Below are positions 1-13,715 of a stretch of 64,000 nucleotides of DNA, in pieces (positions within the stretch are counted from its first letter, which is position 1; each line of letters opens with the position of its first letter). Source of the DNA: Conchocele bisecta (taxonomy: Eukaryota; Mollusca; Bivalvia; Lucinida; Thyasiridae); assembly GCA_029237695.1 (NCBI GenBank), contig CM055271.1:80363488-80427487 (forward strand), written 5' to 3'. Position numbers and translations under genes: made by a program. The notes beneath the pieces are model-generated. The model was given only the letters and a program-made list of their open reading frames with translations, was not told where the DNA came from and did no database searches.

Positions 1-3000
1 ATTGGCAATATGTGTGAGCTCTGGGCAGTGGTATTATTGGCAACATGTGTGAACACTGGGCAGTGGTAATATTGGCAATATGTGTGAACTCTGGGCAGTG
101 GTATTATTGGCAACATGTGTGAACACTGGGCTGCGGCAATGTTGGTAATGTGTGTGAACACTGGGCAGTGGTAATATTGGCAATATGTGTGAACTCTGGG
201 CAGTGGTATTATTTGCAATATGTGTGAACACTGGGCTGTGGTATTATTGGCAATATGTGTGAACTCTGGGCAGTGGTATTATTGGCAACATGTGTGAACA
301 CTGGGCTGCGGCAATGTTGGCAATATGTGTAAACTCTGGGCAGTGGTATTATTGGCAACATGTGTGAACACTGGGCTGCGGCAATGTTGGTAATATGTGT
401 GAACTCTGGGCTGTGGTAATATTGGCAATATGTGTGAACACTGGGCTGTGGTAATATTGGCAATATGTGTGAACACTGGGCTGTGGTATTATTGGCAACA
501 TGTGTGAACACTGGGCTGCGGCAATGTTGGCAATATGTGTGAACTCTGGGCAGTGGTAATATTGGCAATATGTGTGAACTCTGGGCAGTGGTATTATTGG
601 CAACAAGTGTGAACACTGGGTTGTGGTAATATTGGCAATATGTGTGAACTCTGGGCAGTGGTATTATTGGCAACATGTGTGAACATTGGGCTGTGGTAAT
701 ATTGGCAATATGTGTGAACTCTGGGCAGTGGTATTATTGGCAACATGTGTGAACTCTGGGCAGTGGTAATATTGGCAATATGTGTGAACACTGGGCAGTG
801 GTATTATTGGCAATATGTGTGAACACTGGGCAGTGGTAATATTGGCAACATGTGTGAACACTGGGCAGTGGTATTATTGGCAATATGTGTGAACTCTGGG
901 CAGTGGTAATATTGGCAACATGTGTGAACACTGGGCAGTGGTATTATTGGCAACATGTGTGAACACTGGGCAGTGGTATTATTCGCAATATGTGTGAACT
1001 TTTGGCAGTGGTAATATTGGCAACATGTGTGAACACTGGGCAGTGGTAATATTGGCAACATGTGTGAACTCTGGGCTGTGGTAATATTGGCAATATGTGT
1101 GAACTCTGGGCAGTGGTAATATTGGCAACATGTGTGAACACTGGGCAGTGGTAATATTGGCAATATGTGTGAACTCTGGGCAGTGGTAATATTGGCAACA
1201 TGTGTGAACACTGGGCAGTGGTAATATTGGCAATATGTGTGAACTCTGGGCTGTGGTAATATTGGCAATATGTGTGAACTCTGGGCAGTGGTATTATTGG
1301 CAACATGTGTGAACTCTGGGCAGTGGTAATATTGGCAATATGTGTGAACACTGGGCAGTGGTAATATTGGCAATATGTGTGAACTCTGGGCAGTGGTATT
1401 ATTGGCAATATGTGTGAACACTGGGCAGTGGTAATATTGGTAACATGTGTGAACTCTGGGCAGTGGTATTATTGGCAATATGTGTGAACACTGGGCAGTG
1501 GTAATATTGGCAAACATGTGTGAACTCTGGGCAGTGGTATTATTTGGCAATATGTGTGAACACTGGGCAGTGGTAATATTGGCAACATGTGTGAACACTG
1601 GGTCAGTGGTATTATTGGCAATATGTGTGAACTCTGGGCAGTGGTAATATTGGCAACATGTGTGAACACTGGGCAGTGGTATTATTGGCAATATGTGTGA
1701 ACTCTGGGCAGTGGTAATATTGGCAACATGTGTGAACACTGGGCAGTGGTATTATTGGCAACATGTGTGAACTCTGGGCAGTGGTAATATTGGCAACATG
1801 TGTGAACTCTGGGCAGTGGTAATATTGGCAACATGTGTGAACACTGGGCAGTGGTATTATTGGCAATATGTGTGAACTCTGGGCAGTGGTAATATTGGCA
1901 ACATGTGTGAACACTGGGCAGTGGTATTATTGGCAACATGTGTGAACACTGGGCAGTGGTATTATTGGCAATATGTGTGAACTCTGGGCAGTGGTAATAT
2001 TGGCAACATGTGTGAACACTGGGCAGTGGTATTATTGGCAATATGTGTGAACTCTGGGCAGTGGTAATATTGGCAACATGTGTGAACACTGGGCAGTGGT
2101 ATTATTGGCAACATGTGTGAACACTGGGCAGTGGTATTATTGGCAACATGTGTGAACACTGGGCAGTGGTAATATTGGCAACATGTGTGAACACTGGGCA
2201 GTGGTAATATTGGCAATATGTGTGAACTCTGGGCAGTGGTATTATTGGCAACATGTGTGAACTCTGGGCAGTGGTATTATTGGCAACATGTGTGAACACT
2301 GGGCAGTGGTATTATTGGCAACATGTGTGAACACTGGGCAGTGGTAATATTGGCAATATGTGTGAACTCTGGGCTGTGGTAATATTGGCAATATGTGTGA
2401 ACTCTGGGCTGTGGTAATATTGGCAATATGTGTGAACACTGGGCAGTGGTATTATTGGCAACATGTGTGAACACTGGGCAGTGGTAATATTGGCAATATG
2501 TGTGAACTCTGGGCAGTGGTAATATTGGCAATATGTGTGAACTCTGGGCAGTGGTAATATTGGCAACATGTGTGAACACTGGGCTGCGGCAATGTTGGTA
2601 ATGTGTGTGTACTCTGGGCAGTGGTAATATTGGCAATATGTGTGAACTCTGGGCAGTGGTAATATTGGCAATATGTGTGAACACTGGGCTGCGGCAATGT
2701 TGGTAATGTGTGTGTACTCTGGGCAGTGGTAATATTGGTAATATGTGTGAACTCTGGGCAGTGGTAATATTGGCAATATGTGTGAACTCTGGGCAGTGGT
2801 AATATTGGCAATATGTGTGAACACTGGGCTGCGGCAATGTTGGTAATATGTGTGAACACTGGGCTGTGGTAATATTGGCAACATGTGTGAACTCTGGGCA
2901 GTGGTAATATTGGCAATATGTGTGAACACTGGGCAGTGGTAATATTGGCAATATGTGTGAACTCTGGGCAGTGGTATTATTGGCAACATGTGTGAACACT

Positions 3001-6000
3001 GGGCAGTGGTAATATTGGCAATATGTGTGAACTCTGGGCAGTGGTAATATTGGCAATATGTGTGAACTCTGGGCAGTGGTATTATTGGCAATATGTGTGA
3101 ACTCTGGGCTGCGGCAATGTTGGTAATATGTGTGAACAATGGGCTGCGGCAATGTTGGTAATATGTGTGAACTCTGGGCTGCGACAATGTTGGTAATATG
3201 TGTGAACACTGGGCTGCGGCAATGTTGGTAATATGTGTGAACACTGGGCTGCGGCAATGTTGGTAATATGTGTGAACTCTGGGCTGCGGCAATGTTGGTA
3301 ATATGTGTGAACTCTGGGCAGTGGTATTATTGCCAATATGTGTGAACTCTGGGCAGTGGTAATATTGGCAATATGTGTGAACACTGGGCTGCGGCAATGT
3401 TGGTAATATGTGTGAACACTGGGCTGTGGTAATATTGGCAACATGTGTGAACACTGGGCAGTGGTAATATTGGCAATATGTGTGAACACTGGGCAGTGGT
3501 AATATTGGCAATATGTGTGAACTCTGGGCAGTGGTATTATTGGCAACATGTGTGAACACTGGGCAGTGGTAATATTGGCAATATGTGTGAACTCTGGGCA
3601 GTGGTAATATTGGCAATATGTGTGAACTATGGGCAGTGGTATTATTGGCAATATGTGTGAACTCTGGGCAGTGGTATTATTGGCAACATGTGTGAACACT
3701 GGGCTGTGGTAATATTGGCAATATGTGTGAACTCTGGGCAGTGGTATTATTGGCAACATGTGTGAACACTGGGCAGTGGTAATATTGGCAATATGTGTGA
3801 ACTCTGGGCAGTGGTAATATTGGCAATATGTGTGAACTCTGGGCTGCGGCAATGTTGGTAATGTGTGTGTACTCTCGGCTGTGGTATTATTGGCAATCTG
3901 TGTGAACTCTGGGCAGTGGTATTATTGGCAATATGTGTGAACTCTGGGCAGTGGTATTATTGGCAATATGTGTGAACTCTGGGCAGTGGTATTATTGGCA
4001 ATATGTGTGAACACTGGGCAGTGGTAATATTGGCAATATGTGTTAACTCTGGGCAGTGGTATTATTGACAACAGGTGTGAACACTGGGCTGCGGCAATGT
4101 TGGTAATGTGTGTGTACTCTGGGCTGTGGTAATCTTGGCAATATGTGTGAACTCTGGGCAGTGGTATTATTGGCAACATGTGTGAACTCTGGGCTGCGGC
4201 AATGTTGGTAATGTGTGTGTACTCTGGGCTGTGGTAATCTTGGCAATATGTGTGAACTCTGGGCTGTGGTATTATTGGCAATATGTGTGAACTCTGGGCA
4301 GTGGTATTATTGGCAATATGTGTGAACTCTGGGCAGTGGTATTATTGGCAATATGTGTGAACTCTGGGCAGTGGTATTATTGGCAATATGTGTGAACTCT
4401 GGGCTGTGGTATTATTGGCAATATTTGTGCACTCTGGGCAGTGGTATTATTGGCAACATGTGTGAACACTGGGCTGCGGCAATGTTGGTAATGTGTGTGT
4501 ACTCTGGGCAGTGGTATTATTGGCAACATGTGTGAACACTGGGCAGTGGTAATATTGGCAATATGTGTGAACTCTGGGCAGTGGTAATATTGGCAACATG
4601 TGTGAACACTGGGCTGTGGTAATATTGGCAACATGTGTGAACTCTGGGCAGTGGTATTATTGGCAACATGTGTGAACACTGGGCAGTGGTAATATTGGCA
4701 ATATGTGTGAACTCTGGGCAGTGGTATTATTGGCAACATGTGTGAACACTGGGCTGTGGTAATATTGGCAATATGTGTGAACTCTGAGCAGTGGTATTAT
4801 TGGCAACATGTGTGAACTCTGGGCTGCGGCAATGTTGGTAATGTGTGTGTACTCTGGGCTGTGGTAATCTTGGCAATACGTGTGAACTCTGGGCGTGGTA
4901 TTATGCAACATGGTGGTGAACTCTGGGTCAGTGTATTATTGGCACATGTGTGTGGTAATGGCAACATGTGCTGTGGGAATTATTGGGACAGTGAACACTG
5001 GGATGTGGTAATATTGGCAATCTGTGTGAAACACTGGGCAGTGGTATTATTGGCATAGTGTGAACTCTGGCAGTGGTATTATTGGCAACATGTGTGAACA
5101 CTGGGCAGTGGTAATATTGGCAATAGTGTGAACTCTGGGCAGTGGATTATTGGCAACATGTGTGAAACACTGGGCGCGGCAATGTTTGGTATTGTGTGTG
5201 TACTCTGGGCAGTGGTAATATTGGCAATATGTGTGAACTCTGGGCAGTGGTATTATTGGCAACATGTGTGAACACTGGGCTGCGGCAATGTTGGTAATGT
5301 GTGTGAACACTGGGCAGTGGTAATATTGGCAATATGTGTGAACTCTGGGCAGTGGTATTATTGGCAATATGTGTGAACACTGGGCTGCGGCAATGTTGGC
5401 AACATGTGTGAACACTGGGCTGTGGTAATATTTGCAATATGTGTGAACTCTGGGCAGTGGTATTATTGGCAACATGAACTGTGAAAGGGCAGTGGTAATG
5501 TTGGCAATAGTGTGAACACTGGGCTGTGGTATTATTGGCAATAGTTGTGAACTCTGGGCAGTGGTAATATTGGCAATATGTGTGAACTCTGGGCAGTGGT
5601 ATTATTGGCAACATGTGTGAACACTGGGCTGTGGTAATATTGGAACAATGTGTGAACTATGGGCAGTGTATTATTGGCAATATGTGTAACTCTGGGCAGT
5701 GGTAATATTGGCAATATGTGTGAACTCGGGCAGTGGTATTATTGGCAACATGTGTGAACACTGGCAGTGTAATTATTGGCAACATGTGTGAACACTGGGC
5801 AGTGGTAATATTGGCAATATGTGTGAACTCTGGGCAGTGGTATTATTGGCAACATGTGTGAACACTGGGCTGCGGCAATGTTGGTAATGTGTGTGTACTC
5901 TGGGCAGTGGTAATATTGGCAACATGTGTGAACACTGGGCTGTGGTAATATTGGCAACATGTGTGAACACTGGGCTGTGGTAATATTGGCAACATGTGTG

Positions 6001-9000
6001 AACACTGGACTGCGGTAATATTGGCAATATGTGTGAACTCTGGGCAGTGGTATTATTGGCAACATGTGTGAACACTGGGCTGCGGCAATGTTGGTAATGT
6101 GTGTGTACTCTGGGCAGTGGTAATATTGGCAACATGTGTGAACACTGGGCTGTGGTATTATTGGCAACATGTGTGAACTCTGGCAGGTAATATTGGCAAC
6201 ATGTGAACTCTGGGCTGCGGCAATGTTGTAATGTGTGTGTACTCCCTGGGCAGTGGTATTATTGGCAATATGTGTGAACTCTGGCATGGTATTATAGCAA
6301 TATGTGAACTCTGGGCAGTGGTATTATTGGCAATATGTGTGAACTCTGGGCAGTGGTAATATTGGCAATATGTGTGAACTCTGGGCAGTGGTATTATTGG
6401 CAACATGTGAACACTGGGCTGCGGCAATGTTGGTAATGTGTGTACTCTGGGCTGTGGTATCTTGGCAATATGTGTGAACTCTGGGCAGTGGTATTATTGG
6501 CAACATGTGTGAACACTGGGCTGCGGCAATGTTGGTATTGTGTGTGTACTCTGGGCAGTGGTAATATTGGCAATATGTGTGACCTCTGGGCAGTGGTATT
6601 ATTGGCAACATGTGTGAATCACTGGGCTGCGGCAAAGTTTGGTAATGTGTGTGAACACTGGGCAGTGGTAATATTGGCAATATGTGATTAACTGGGCATG
6701 CAGTGGTATTATTGCAATAGTGTGAAACAACTGGGCTGCGGCAATGTTGGCAACATGTGTGAACACTGGGCTGTGGTAATATTGGCAATATGTGTGAACT
6801 CTGGGCAGTGGTATTATTGGCAACATGTGTGAACTCTGGGCAGTGGTAATGTTGGCAATATGTGTGAACACTGGGCTGTGGTATTATTGGCAATATGTGT
6901 GAACTCTGGGCAGTGGTAATATTGGCAATATGTGTGAACTCTGGGCAGTGGTATTATTGGCAACATGTGTGAACACTGGGCTGTGGTAATATTGGCAACA
7001 TGTGTGAACTATGGGCAGTGGTATTATTGGCAATATGTGTGAACTCTGGGCAGTGGTAATATTGGCAATATGTGTGAACTCTGGGCAGTGGTATTATTGG
7101 CAACATGTGTGAACACTGGGCAGTGGTAATATTGGCAACATGTGTGAACACTGGGCAGTGGTAATATTGGCAATATGTGTGAACTCTGGGCAGTGGTATT
7201 ATTGGCAACATGTGTAACACTGGCTTGCGGCAATGTTGGTAATGTGTGTACTCGGGCATGGTAATATTGGCAAACATGTGTGAACACTGGGCTGTGGTAT
7301 ATTGGCAACATGTGTGAACACTGGGCTGTGGTAATATTGGCAACATGTGTGAACACTGGACTGCGGTAATATTGGCAATATGTGTGAACTCTGGGCAGTG
7401 GTATTATTGGCAACATGTGTGAACACTGGGCTGCGGCAATGTTGGTAATGTGTGTGTACTCTGGGCAGTGGTAATATTGGCAACATGTGTGAACACTGGG
7501 CTGTGGTATTATTGGCAACATGTGTTAACTCTGGGCAGTGGTAATATTGGCAACATGTGTGAACTCTGGGCTGCGGCAATGTTGGTAATGTGTGTGTACT
7601 CTGGGCAGTGGTATTATTGGCAATATGTGTGAACTCTGGGCAGTGGTATTATAGGCAATATGTGTGAACTCTGGGCAGTGGTATTATTGGCAATATGTGT
7701 GAACTCTGGGCAGTGGTAATATTGGCAATATGTGTGAACTCTGGGCAGTGGTATTATTGGCAACATGTGTGAACACTGGCTGCGGCAATGTTTGGTAATG
7801 TGTTGTGACTCTGGGCTGTGGTAATCTTTGGCAATATGTGTGAACTCTGGGCAGTGGTATTATTGGCAACATGTGTGAACTCTGGGCTGCGGCAATGTTG
7901 GTAATGTGTGTGTACTCTGGGCTGTGGTAATCTTGGCAATATGTGTGAACTCTGGGCTGTGGTATTATTGGCAATATGTGTGAACTCTGGGCAGTGGTAT
8001 TATTGGCAACATGTGTGAACTCTGGGCTGTGGTAATCTTGGCAATATGTGTGAACTCTGGGCTGTGGTATTATTGGCAATATGTGTGAACTCTGGGCTGT
8101 GGTATTATTGGCAATATGTGTGAACTCTGGGCAGTGGTATTATTGGCAATATGTGTGAACTCTGGGCTGCGGCAATGTTGGTAATGTGTGTGTTCTCTCG
8201 GCTTTGGTATTATTGGCAATATGTGTGAACTCTGGGCAGTGGTATTAGTGGCAATATGTGTGAACTCTGGGCAGTGGTATTATTGGCAATATGTGTGAAC
8301 TCTGGGCAGTGGTATTATTGGCAATATGTGTGAACTCTGGGCAGTGGTATTATTGGCAATATGTGTGAACTCTGGGCTGTGGTAATATTGGCAATATGTG
8401 TGAACTCTGGGCAGTGGTATTATTGGCAACATGTGTGAACACTGGGCTGCGGCAATGTTGGTAATGTGTGTGTACTCTGGGCTGTGGTAATCTTGGCAAT
8501 ATGTGTGAACTCTGGGCAGTGGTATTATTGGCAACATGTGTGAACTCTGGGCTGCGGCAATGTTGGTAATGTGTGTGTACTCTGGGCTGTGGTAATCTTG
8601 GCAATATGTGTGAACTCTGGGCTGTGGTATTATTGGAAATATGTGTGAACTCTGGGCAGTGGTATTATTTGCAATATGTGTGAACTCTGGGCAGTGGTAT
8701 TATTGGCAATATGTGTGAACTCTGGGCAGTGGTATTATTGGCAATATGTGTGAACTCTGGGCTGTAGTATTATTGGCAATATTTGTGAACTCTGGGCAGT
8801 GGTATTATCGGCAATATGTGTGAACACTGGGCTGCGGCAATGTTGGTAATGTTTGTGTACTCTTGGCAGTGGTATTATTGGCAACATGTGTGAACACTGG
8901 GCAGTGGTAATATTGGCAATATGTGTGAACTCTGGGCAGTGGTATTATTGGCAACATGTGTGAACACTTGGCTGCGGCAATGTTGGTAATGTGTGTGTAC

Positions 9001-10980
9001 TCTGGGCAGTGGTATTATTGGCAACATGTGTGAACTCTGGGCAGTGGTATTGTTGGCAACATGTGTGAACACTGGGCAGTGGTATTATTGGCAACATGTG
9101 TGAACTCTGGGCAGTGGTATTATTGGCAACATGTGTGAACTCTGGGCTGCGGCAATGTTGGTAATGTGTGTGTACTCTGGGCAGTGGTAATATTGGCAAC
9201 ATGTGTGAACACTGGGCAGTGGTATTATTGGCAACATGTGTGAACTCTGGGCTGTGGTATTATTGGCAATATGTGTGAACACTGGGCTGTGGTAATATTG
9301 GCAACATGTGTGAACACTGGGCAGTGGTATTATTGGCAATATATGTGAACTCTGGGCTGTGGTATTATTGGCAATATGTGTGAACACTGGGCTGTGGTAA
9401 TATTGGAAACATGTGTGAACACTGGGCTGTGGTATTATTGGCAATATGTGTGAACTCTGGGCAGTGGTATTATTGGCAACATGTGTGAACTCTGGGCTGC
9501 GGCAATGTTGGTAATGTGTGTGTACTCTGGGCAGTTGTAATATTGGCAACATGTGTGAACACTGGGCATTGGTATTATTGGCAACATGTGTGAACTCTGG
9601 GCTGTGGTATTATTGGCAATATGTGTGAACACTGGGCTGTGGTAATATTGGCAACATGTTTGAACACTGGGCTGTGGTATTATTGGCAATATGTGTGAAC
9701 TCTGGGCAGTGGTAATATTGGCAATATGTATGAACTCTGGGCTGTTGTTATCCTGGAAATATGTGTGAACTCTGTGCGATAATCTTGACAATATGTGTGA
9801 ACTCGGGGCTGTTGTTTTCCTAGCAATGTGTGTGAACTATGCGATGTGGTTATCCTGTCAATATGTGTGAACCCTGCTGTGGTAATATTGACAATATGTG
9901 TAAATTCTGGGCTGTGGTAATGTTAGCAATATGTGTGAACTCTGGGCTGTGGTAATCTTGGCAATATGTGTGAATTCTGCTGTGGTAATATTGCCACTAT
10001 TTGTAAATTATGGGCTGTGGTAATGTTAGCAATATGTGTGAACTCTGGGCTGTGTGGTAATATTGGCAATATTTGTTAACTCTGCTGTGGTAATCTTGGC
10101 AATATGTGCGAACTCTGGGCTGTTGTTTTCCTGGAAATGTGTGTGAACTCTTGCTGTGGTAATATTTGCAATATGTGTGAACTCTGGGCTGTGGTTATCT
10201 TGGCAATATGTGTGAACTCTGGGTTGTGGTTATCTTTTGCAATATGTGTGAACTCTGGGTTGTGGTTATCTTGGCAATATGTGTGAACTCTGGGTTGTGG
10301 TTTTCCAATCAATGTGTGTGAACAATGCGCTGTGGTTATCCTGTCAATATGTGTGAACTCTGCTGTGGTAATATTGGCAATATGTGTGAACTCTGCTGTG
10401 TAATATTGGCAATATGTGTGAACTATGAGCTGTGGTTATCCTGGCAATATGTGTGAACTCTGGGCTGTGGTTTTCCTGGAAATATATGTGAACTCTTGGC
10501 TGTGGTTTTCCTGGAAATATGTGTGAACTCTGCGCTGTGGTTATCCTGTCAGTGTGAACTCTGGGCTGTGGTAATATTGGAATATGTGTGAACTCTGGGC
10601 TGTGGTTGTCCTGGAAATATGTGTGAACTCTGCGCTGTGGTTATCCTGTCAGTGTGAAATCTAGGCTGTGGTAATCTTGGCAATATGTATGACTGGGCTG
10701 TTGTTCTCCTGGAAATATGTTTGAACTCTGGGCTGTGGTTATCCTGTCAATGTGTGTGAACTCTGCGCTGTGGTTATCCTGTCAATGTGTGTGAACTCTG
10801 CGCTGTGGTTATCCTGGCAATGTGTGTGCGCTGTGTTTAGCTTGTCAATATGTGTGAACTCTTGCTGTGGTAATATTGACAATATGCGTGAACTCTGGAC
10901 TATGATAATCTAGGCAATATGTGTGAACCCTGGGCTGTGGTAATCGTGGCAATATGTGTGAACTGTGTGCTGTGGTTAAA
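1..10980. repeat. 35-bp satellite array, about 310 units, open at left edge
   Basis: The whole stretch is a head-to-tail array of a 35-bp unit whose core reads TTGGCAATATGTGTGAACTC followed by TGGGCAGTGGTATTA. Two-state positions recur: AATATG or AACATG, AACTC or AACAC, CAGTGG, CTGTGG or CTGCGG. A distinct variant pair, CTGCGGCAATG then TTGGTAATGTGTGTGTACTC, is scattered through the array. The unit has no stop codon in any minus-strand frame, and 35 is not a multiple of 3. Long minus-strand open frames with a 35-residue period (for example 2312-3616) therefore arise automatically and are not genes. The array begins at base 1, so its true left end is not seen. Function is unknown. Confidence 0.97.
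9720..10980. repeat. Degenerate right edge of the 35-bp satellite
   Basis: Units here keep the TGTGTGAACTCTGGGCTGTGG core. They diverge in the linker (TTATCCTGGCAATA or TTTTCCTGGAAATA), carry deletions, and finally lose register near 10980. Decay at an array border is expected when unequal exchange homogenises the interior but not the edge. Confidence 0.85.
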
Positions 10981-11415
10981 AAACGTTCAGCCACTAAAAC
11001 TGCTTGATTGCGAGTTGACATGGCCAATGGATGCATAGAAACGTTGATAACGTGGCATGATTAACGCAGGCGGTTGTGTACAAACTAATTTCCAAATGCG
11101 TCGAAAAAACTAGACGCCTAGGAACAGTAAGAACAGTAAGTAAGAATACGTTGTAGTTTCCGACAATAATAACAGTCATCGTGTTCGCCTGCGATGGGTT
11201 CCGGGAGACACGAGGGACTGAAGTCACGGCGTGACGGGGTGGTGATCACAAGAAAGTGACAGTTAATGGGTTTAACGCCCCTGCAACAGGTGAGGTCATA
11301 TAGAGACGGCACCTCGGTTCCAACTCTCATCCGCAAAACCAGCGGGATTGACATACTATGAAAGCAAGTTATCATGATTAGGGTTGGGTTTGAACCCACA
11401 TCCTCTGATGTTAAA

Positions 11416-12136
11416 GGTACATGCCCACTCAGTAGGCACACAATGTTCTTTATAGCAAGTAAGTAAGTGCACAATTGTGTCACTATTTCACCAGTTCTAA
11501 AAATTACGAATGACCGCTATATAGATATAATCATTTAGTAGTATTTATTTTACTGATAGTGACGCGCGGTGGTATCAAACTATTTTCTTATGCAAATGAG
11601 TAATTAAATGCGTCACCTGAAGAAACATAATATTTTCGACAGATTATAAAATAAAAACAGAGCATAAATAGTAATGTCCGTTCACATTTTAAGGAAACAC
11701 GGTTATCGCCCCTGATATCAGTGTGGAAATTTACGTCTGATATAAAATGTATAATACTGCCAATCAATACGTGGGGTAATGGCGACATAATGTTTATTTT
11801 GCCAGACCATGCATCAGATGGTGTCTCTGATATAGAGAATAGTAGGTTAGTGCCGTGAATGGGAAAAAATATCTGGCAAAGCTCAGGAAACGGGATGGGC
11901 GAGGCTCTGCCGAGCACATCCCGTTTCCGTGCCGCGCCAGATATGTTTTCCCATTCACGGCACTAACCTACTATTCTATTTATCCCGTGAACACCTAAAA
12001 ATGGCGTTAAAATTCAAAAATAGTATTGACTGGATATCAAAAATGTTTCACGGCACTGTGTTTCACGGCACATACGCACTGTGTTGACGGGATAAACAAA
12101 GAACATATTGTGCCTACTAAGTGGACCTTTACCTAT
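11416..12136. mobile_element. Family A inverted-repeat element, with nested B+C
   Basis: The left end AAAGGTACATGCCCACTCAG through TGTTCTTTATA is matched in inverted orientation at the right end by AAAGAACATATTGTGCC...AGTGGACCTTTA. The interior matches the copies at 12897-13377, 36547-36923 and 57113-57490. A B+C pair is inserted at 11838-12096. Subtracting it leaves about 460 bp. No coding capacity is visible, so it is non-autonomous. The target-site duplication is TA- or TTAA-like but not resolved. Confidence 0.8.
11838..12096. mobile_element. B+C double-hairpin element
   Basis: Hairpin B (11838-11983) folds from GTAGGTTAGTGCCGTGAA to its complement TTCACGGCACTAACCTAC. It joins directly to C (about 11979-12096), bounded by TTTATCCCGTGAACAC and GTGTTGACGGGATAAA. 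The same junction recurs at 33430-33695 and, mirror-imaged, at 35743-36086. Confidence 0.85.
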
Positions 12137-12187
12137 AAATGTCCAGTGCTTTAACCTCTAGGTCACAGCCTATCATTGGTGATTACT

Positions 12188-12550
12188 ATAGGAATGAATG
12201 GCCTTTTTGTGGAATTTATCGGGGTATAAACTTGGAAAAGTCGCGGGAATACTGGACGAAGGCCGGAAGGCCTCGTCCAGTATTCCCGCGACTTTTCCAA
12301 GTTTATATTCCCGATAAATTCCACAAAAAGGTCATTCATTCCTTACATGTATAATTCCAGCATTTGAAATAAATTCATCAAGAAAATGTGTTTATTTTCC
12401 GTTTTCTTAAGAATTATTTTAACTGTGCCTGACGGTTACGGAAAGTAGTTCGGCATGGGAGTTTACTGGGATATAAATTTTGGACAGAGACTTGCTACGG
12501 ACCAATCAAATGTTAGGGAATTGTGTAAATATTTGTGTGCTGGAATTATA
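12188..12550 (+). mobile_element. Family D two-module element, copy 1
   Basis: Module 1 (12190-12345) is a near-perfect hairpin from GGAATGAATGGCCTTTTTGT through AAGTCGCGGGAATACTGGAC and back. Module 2 (12351-12550) is bounded by ATAATTCCAGCA and TGCTGGAATTAT. The modules share a junction in every copy seen here (23471, 26359, 26761 inverted, 37673 inverted, 39922). No coding sequence, so it is non-autonomous. Confidence 0.85.
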
Positions 12551-12597
12551 AAAACGTACTGTGCAGCGACGGTATCGTTACAGCTGCATTCATGCTA

Positions 12598-12644
12598 TTG
12601 CGGGAAGTAACTCTGCGAATAATGTGCAGCGTTACTTCCCGCAA
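12598..12644. repeat. Short hairpin
   Basis: TTGCGGGAAGTAAC and GTTACTTCCCGCAA form 14-bp arms around a 19-base loop. A related half-copy (TTGCGGGAAGTAGCTCTGC) lies near 22923. Confidence 0.75.
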
Positions 12645-12681
12645 AAACATTAATGCGTTAACCTTTTTGAGATGATCAACC

Positions 12682-12801
12682 ACAGTGGAACCTCTTTAAA
12701 CTGGACACCATGGGAGGTCCCCAGTACAGTGGAACCTCTTTAAACGGACCGGACACCCTGGGAGGTCCCCAGGGTGTCCGATTTAGAGATGTTCCACTGT
12801 A
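12682..12801. mobile_element. Family K mariner-like element with duplicated left end
   Basis: A hairpin from TACAGTGGAACCTCTTTAAA to its imperfect complement ending CCACTGTA spans 12725-12801. A second copy of the left end lies at 12682-12724. Ends of TA plus CAGTGGAACC resemble Tc1/mariner-type small elements. Other copies are at 34421-34640 and 52378-52979. Confidence 0.7.
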
Positions 12802-12896
12802 AATCAGACACATGACTATGCCAAGGTATGCGGCCGTGCTTTGCGAACTTGATCATACATTATCATCATAAACATACATCAATGAAACACATATCA

Positions 12897-13377
12897 TTAA
12901 AGGTGCATGCCCACTCAGTAGGCACAAACTGTTCTTTATATCGGAGACATCATCTGAGACATTTTCTAGCAAAATAAAAATTAATTCACCATTAGCCCAC
13001 GCATTGATTGGCATTATTATACATTTTATATCAGACGTAAAAGTTACACACTGATATCAGGGGCGATAACTGTGTCTCGTTAAAATGTTAACGGACATTA
13101 CTATTTATTCTCTGTATTTATTTGTTGATGTGCAATACTCATACTTTATAATCTGTCTGTTTCAGGTGACGGATTTAATTAGTATAAATAATAAAACAAT
13201 ATCATGCCTCATTTGCATATGAAAATAGCCTGATACCCCCGCGGGTCACTATCAGTAAAATAAATATTACAAAATGATTATATCTATATAGCGGGCACAA
13301 GTAATTTTTAGAAATGGTGGAATAGTGACAAACTAAGTCTTATACATTTATTTAATTATATAAAGAACAGTTTGTGT
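12897..13377. mobile_element. Family A inverted-repeat element, copy 2
   Basis: This copy runs from AAAGGTGCATGCCCACTCAG to the inverted TATAAAGAACAGTTTGTG. It lacks the outermost bases of the right TIR. Its interior matches the copy at 11416-12136 in opposite orientation. No open frame of note. Confidence 0.8.
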
Positions 13378-13514
13378 CAAATATAACTGACGACCAGAAA
13401 TGTTACGACCTACACAAATGCATCTCCATCCGCATAGCTTAAGTATAGCAGATACTCTTTAACTCTTTGCATGCTAGCGGCGAAGATATCCGCCAAACGA
13501 ATTAGGAGTATGTG

Positions 13515-13605
13515 TTTTATTTCTCTCTGTAAATATGTCTTGCAATTTCATTAGAATTGTGTCCTAATTGCAAGACATATTCATGACATTTATAAGGAGA
13601 AATAA
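13515..13605. repeat. Hairpin, about 90 bp
   Basis: ATATGTCTTGCAATT and AATTGCAAGACATAT form the inner stem. Outer arms TTTATTTCTC and GAGAAATAAA pair less perfectly. It looks like a small MITE, with no second copy noticed. Confidence 0.6.
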
Positions 13606-13715
13606 AAGAAAATATAATGAATTGTCATGCAACTTTAAGGATACACAGATTGATTGCGTGTCGGTGTAGAAGGGTATCTACTGTACCATATACATGTTTG
13701 AGGTTACAGGGCCTC

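Larger units (their letters stand above)
11160..12180 (-). mobile_element. tRNA-derived SINE split by a family A insertion
   Basis: On the minus strand, 12180-12137 carries an A-box-like head (TGACCTAGAGGTTAAAGC then ACTGGACAT). The matching B box and body follow at 11415-11160 (GGTTCAAACCC, then GGGGCGTTAAACCC in the tail). The two parts are separated by a 720-bp family A element at 11416-12136. Rejoined, they have the order of a tRNA-derived SINE: A box, anticodon-like arm, B box, unrelated body. Family membership is inferred; no search was possible. Confidence 0.6.

Noticed and set aside
2312..3616. 434-codon minus-strand open frame (and many similar frames in 1-9800)
   Set aside because: It reads a 35-residue period from the 35-bp satellite, which has no stop in any minus-strand frame. 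There is no independent sign of coding.
11118..11483. 121-codon minus-strand frame
   Set aside because: It spans a SINE and the border of a family A insertion.
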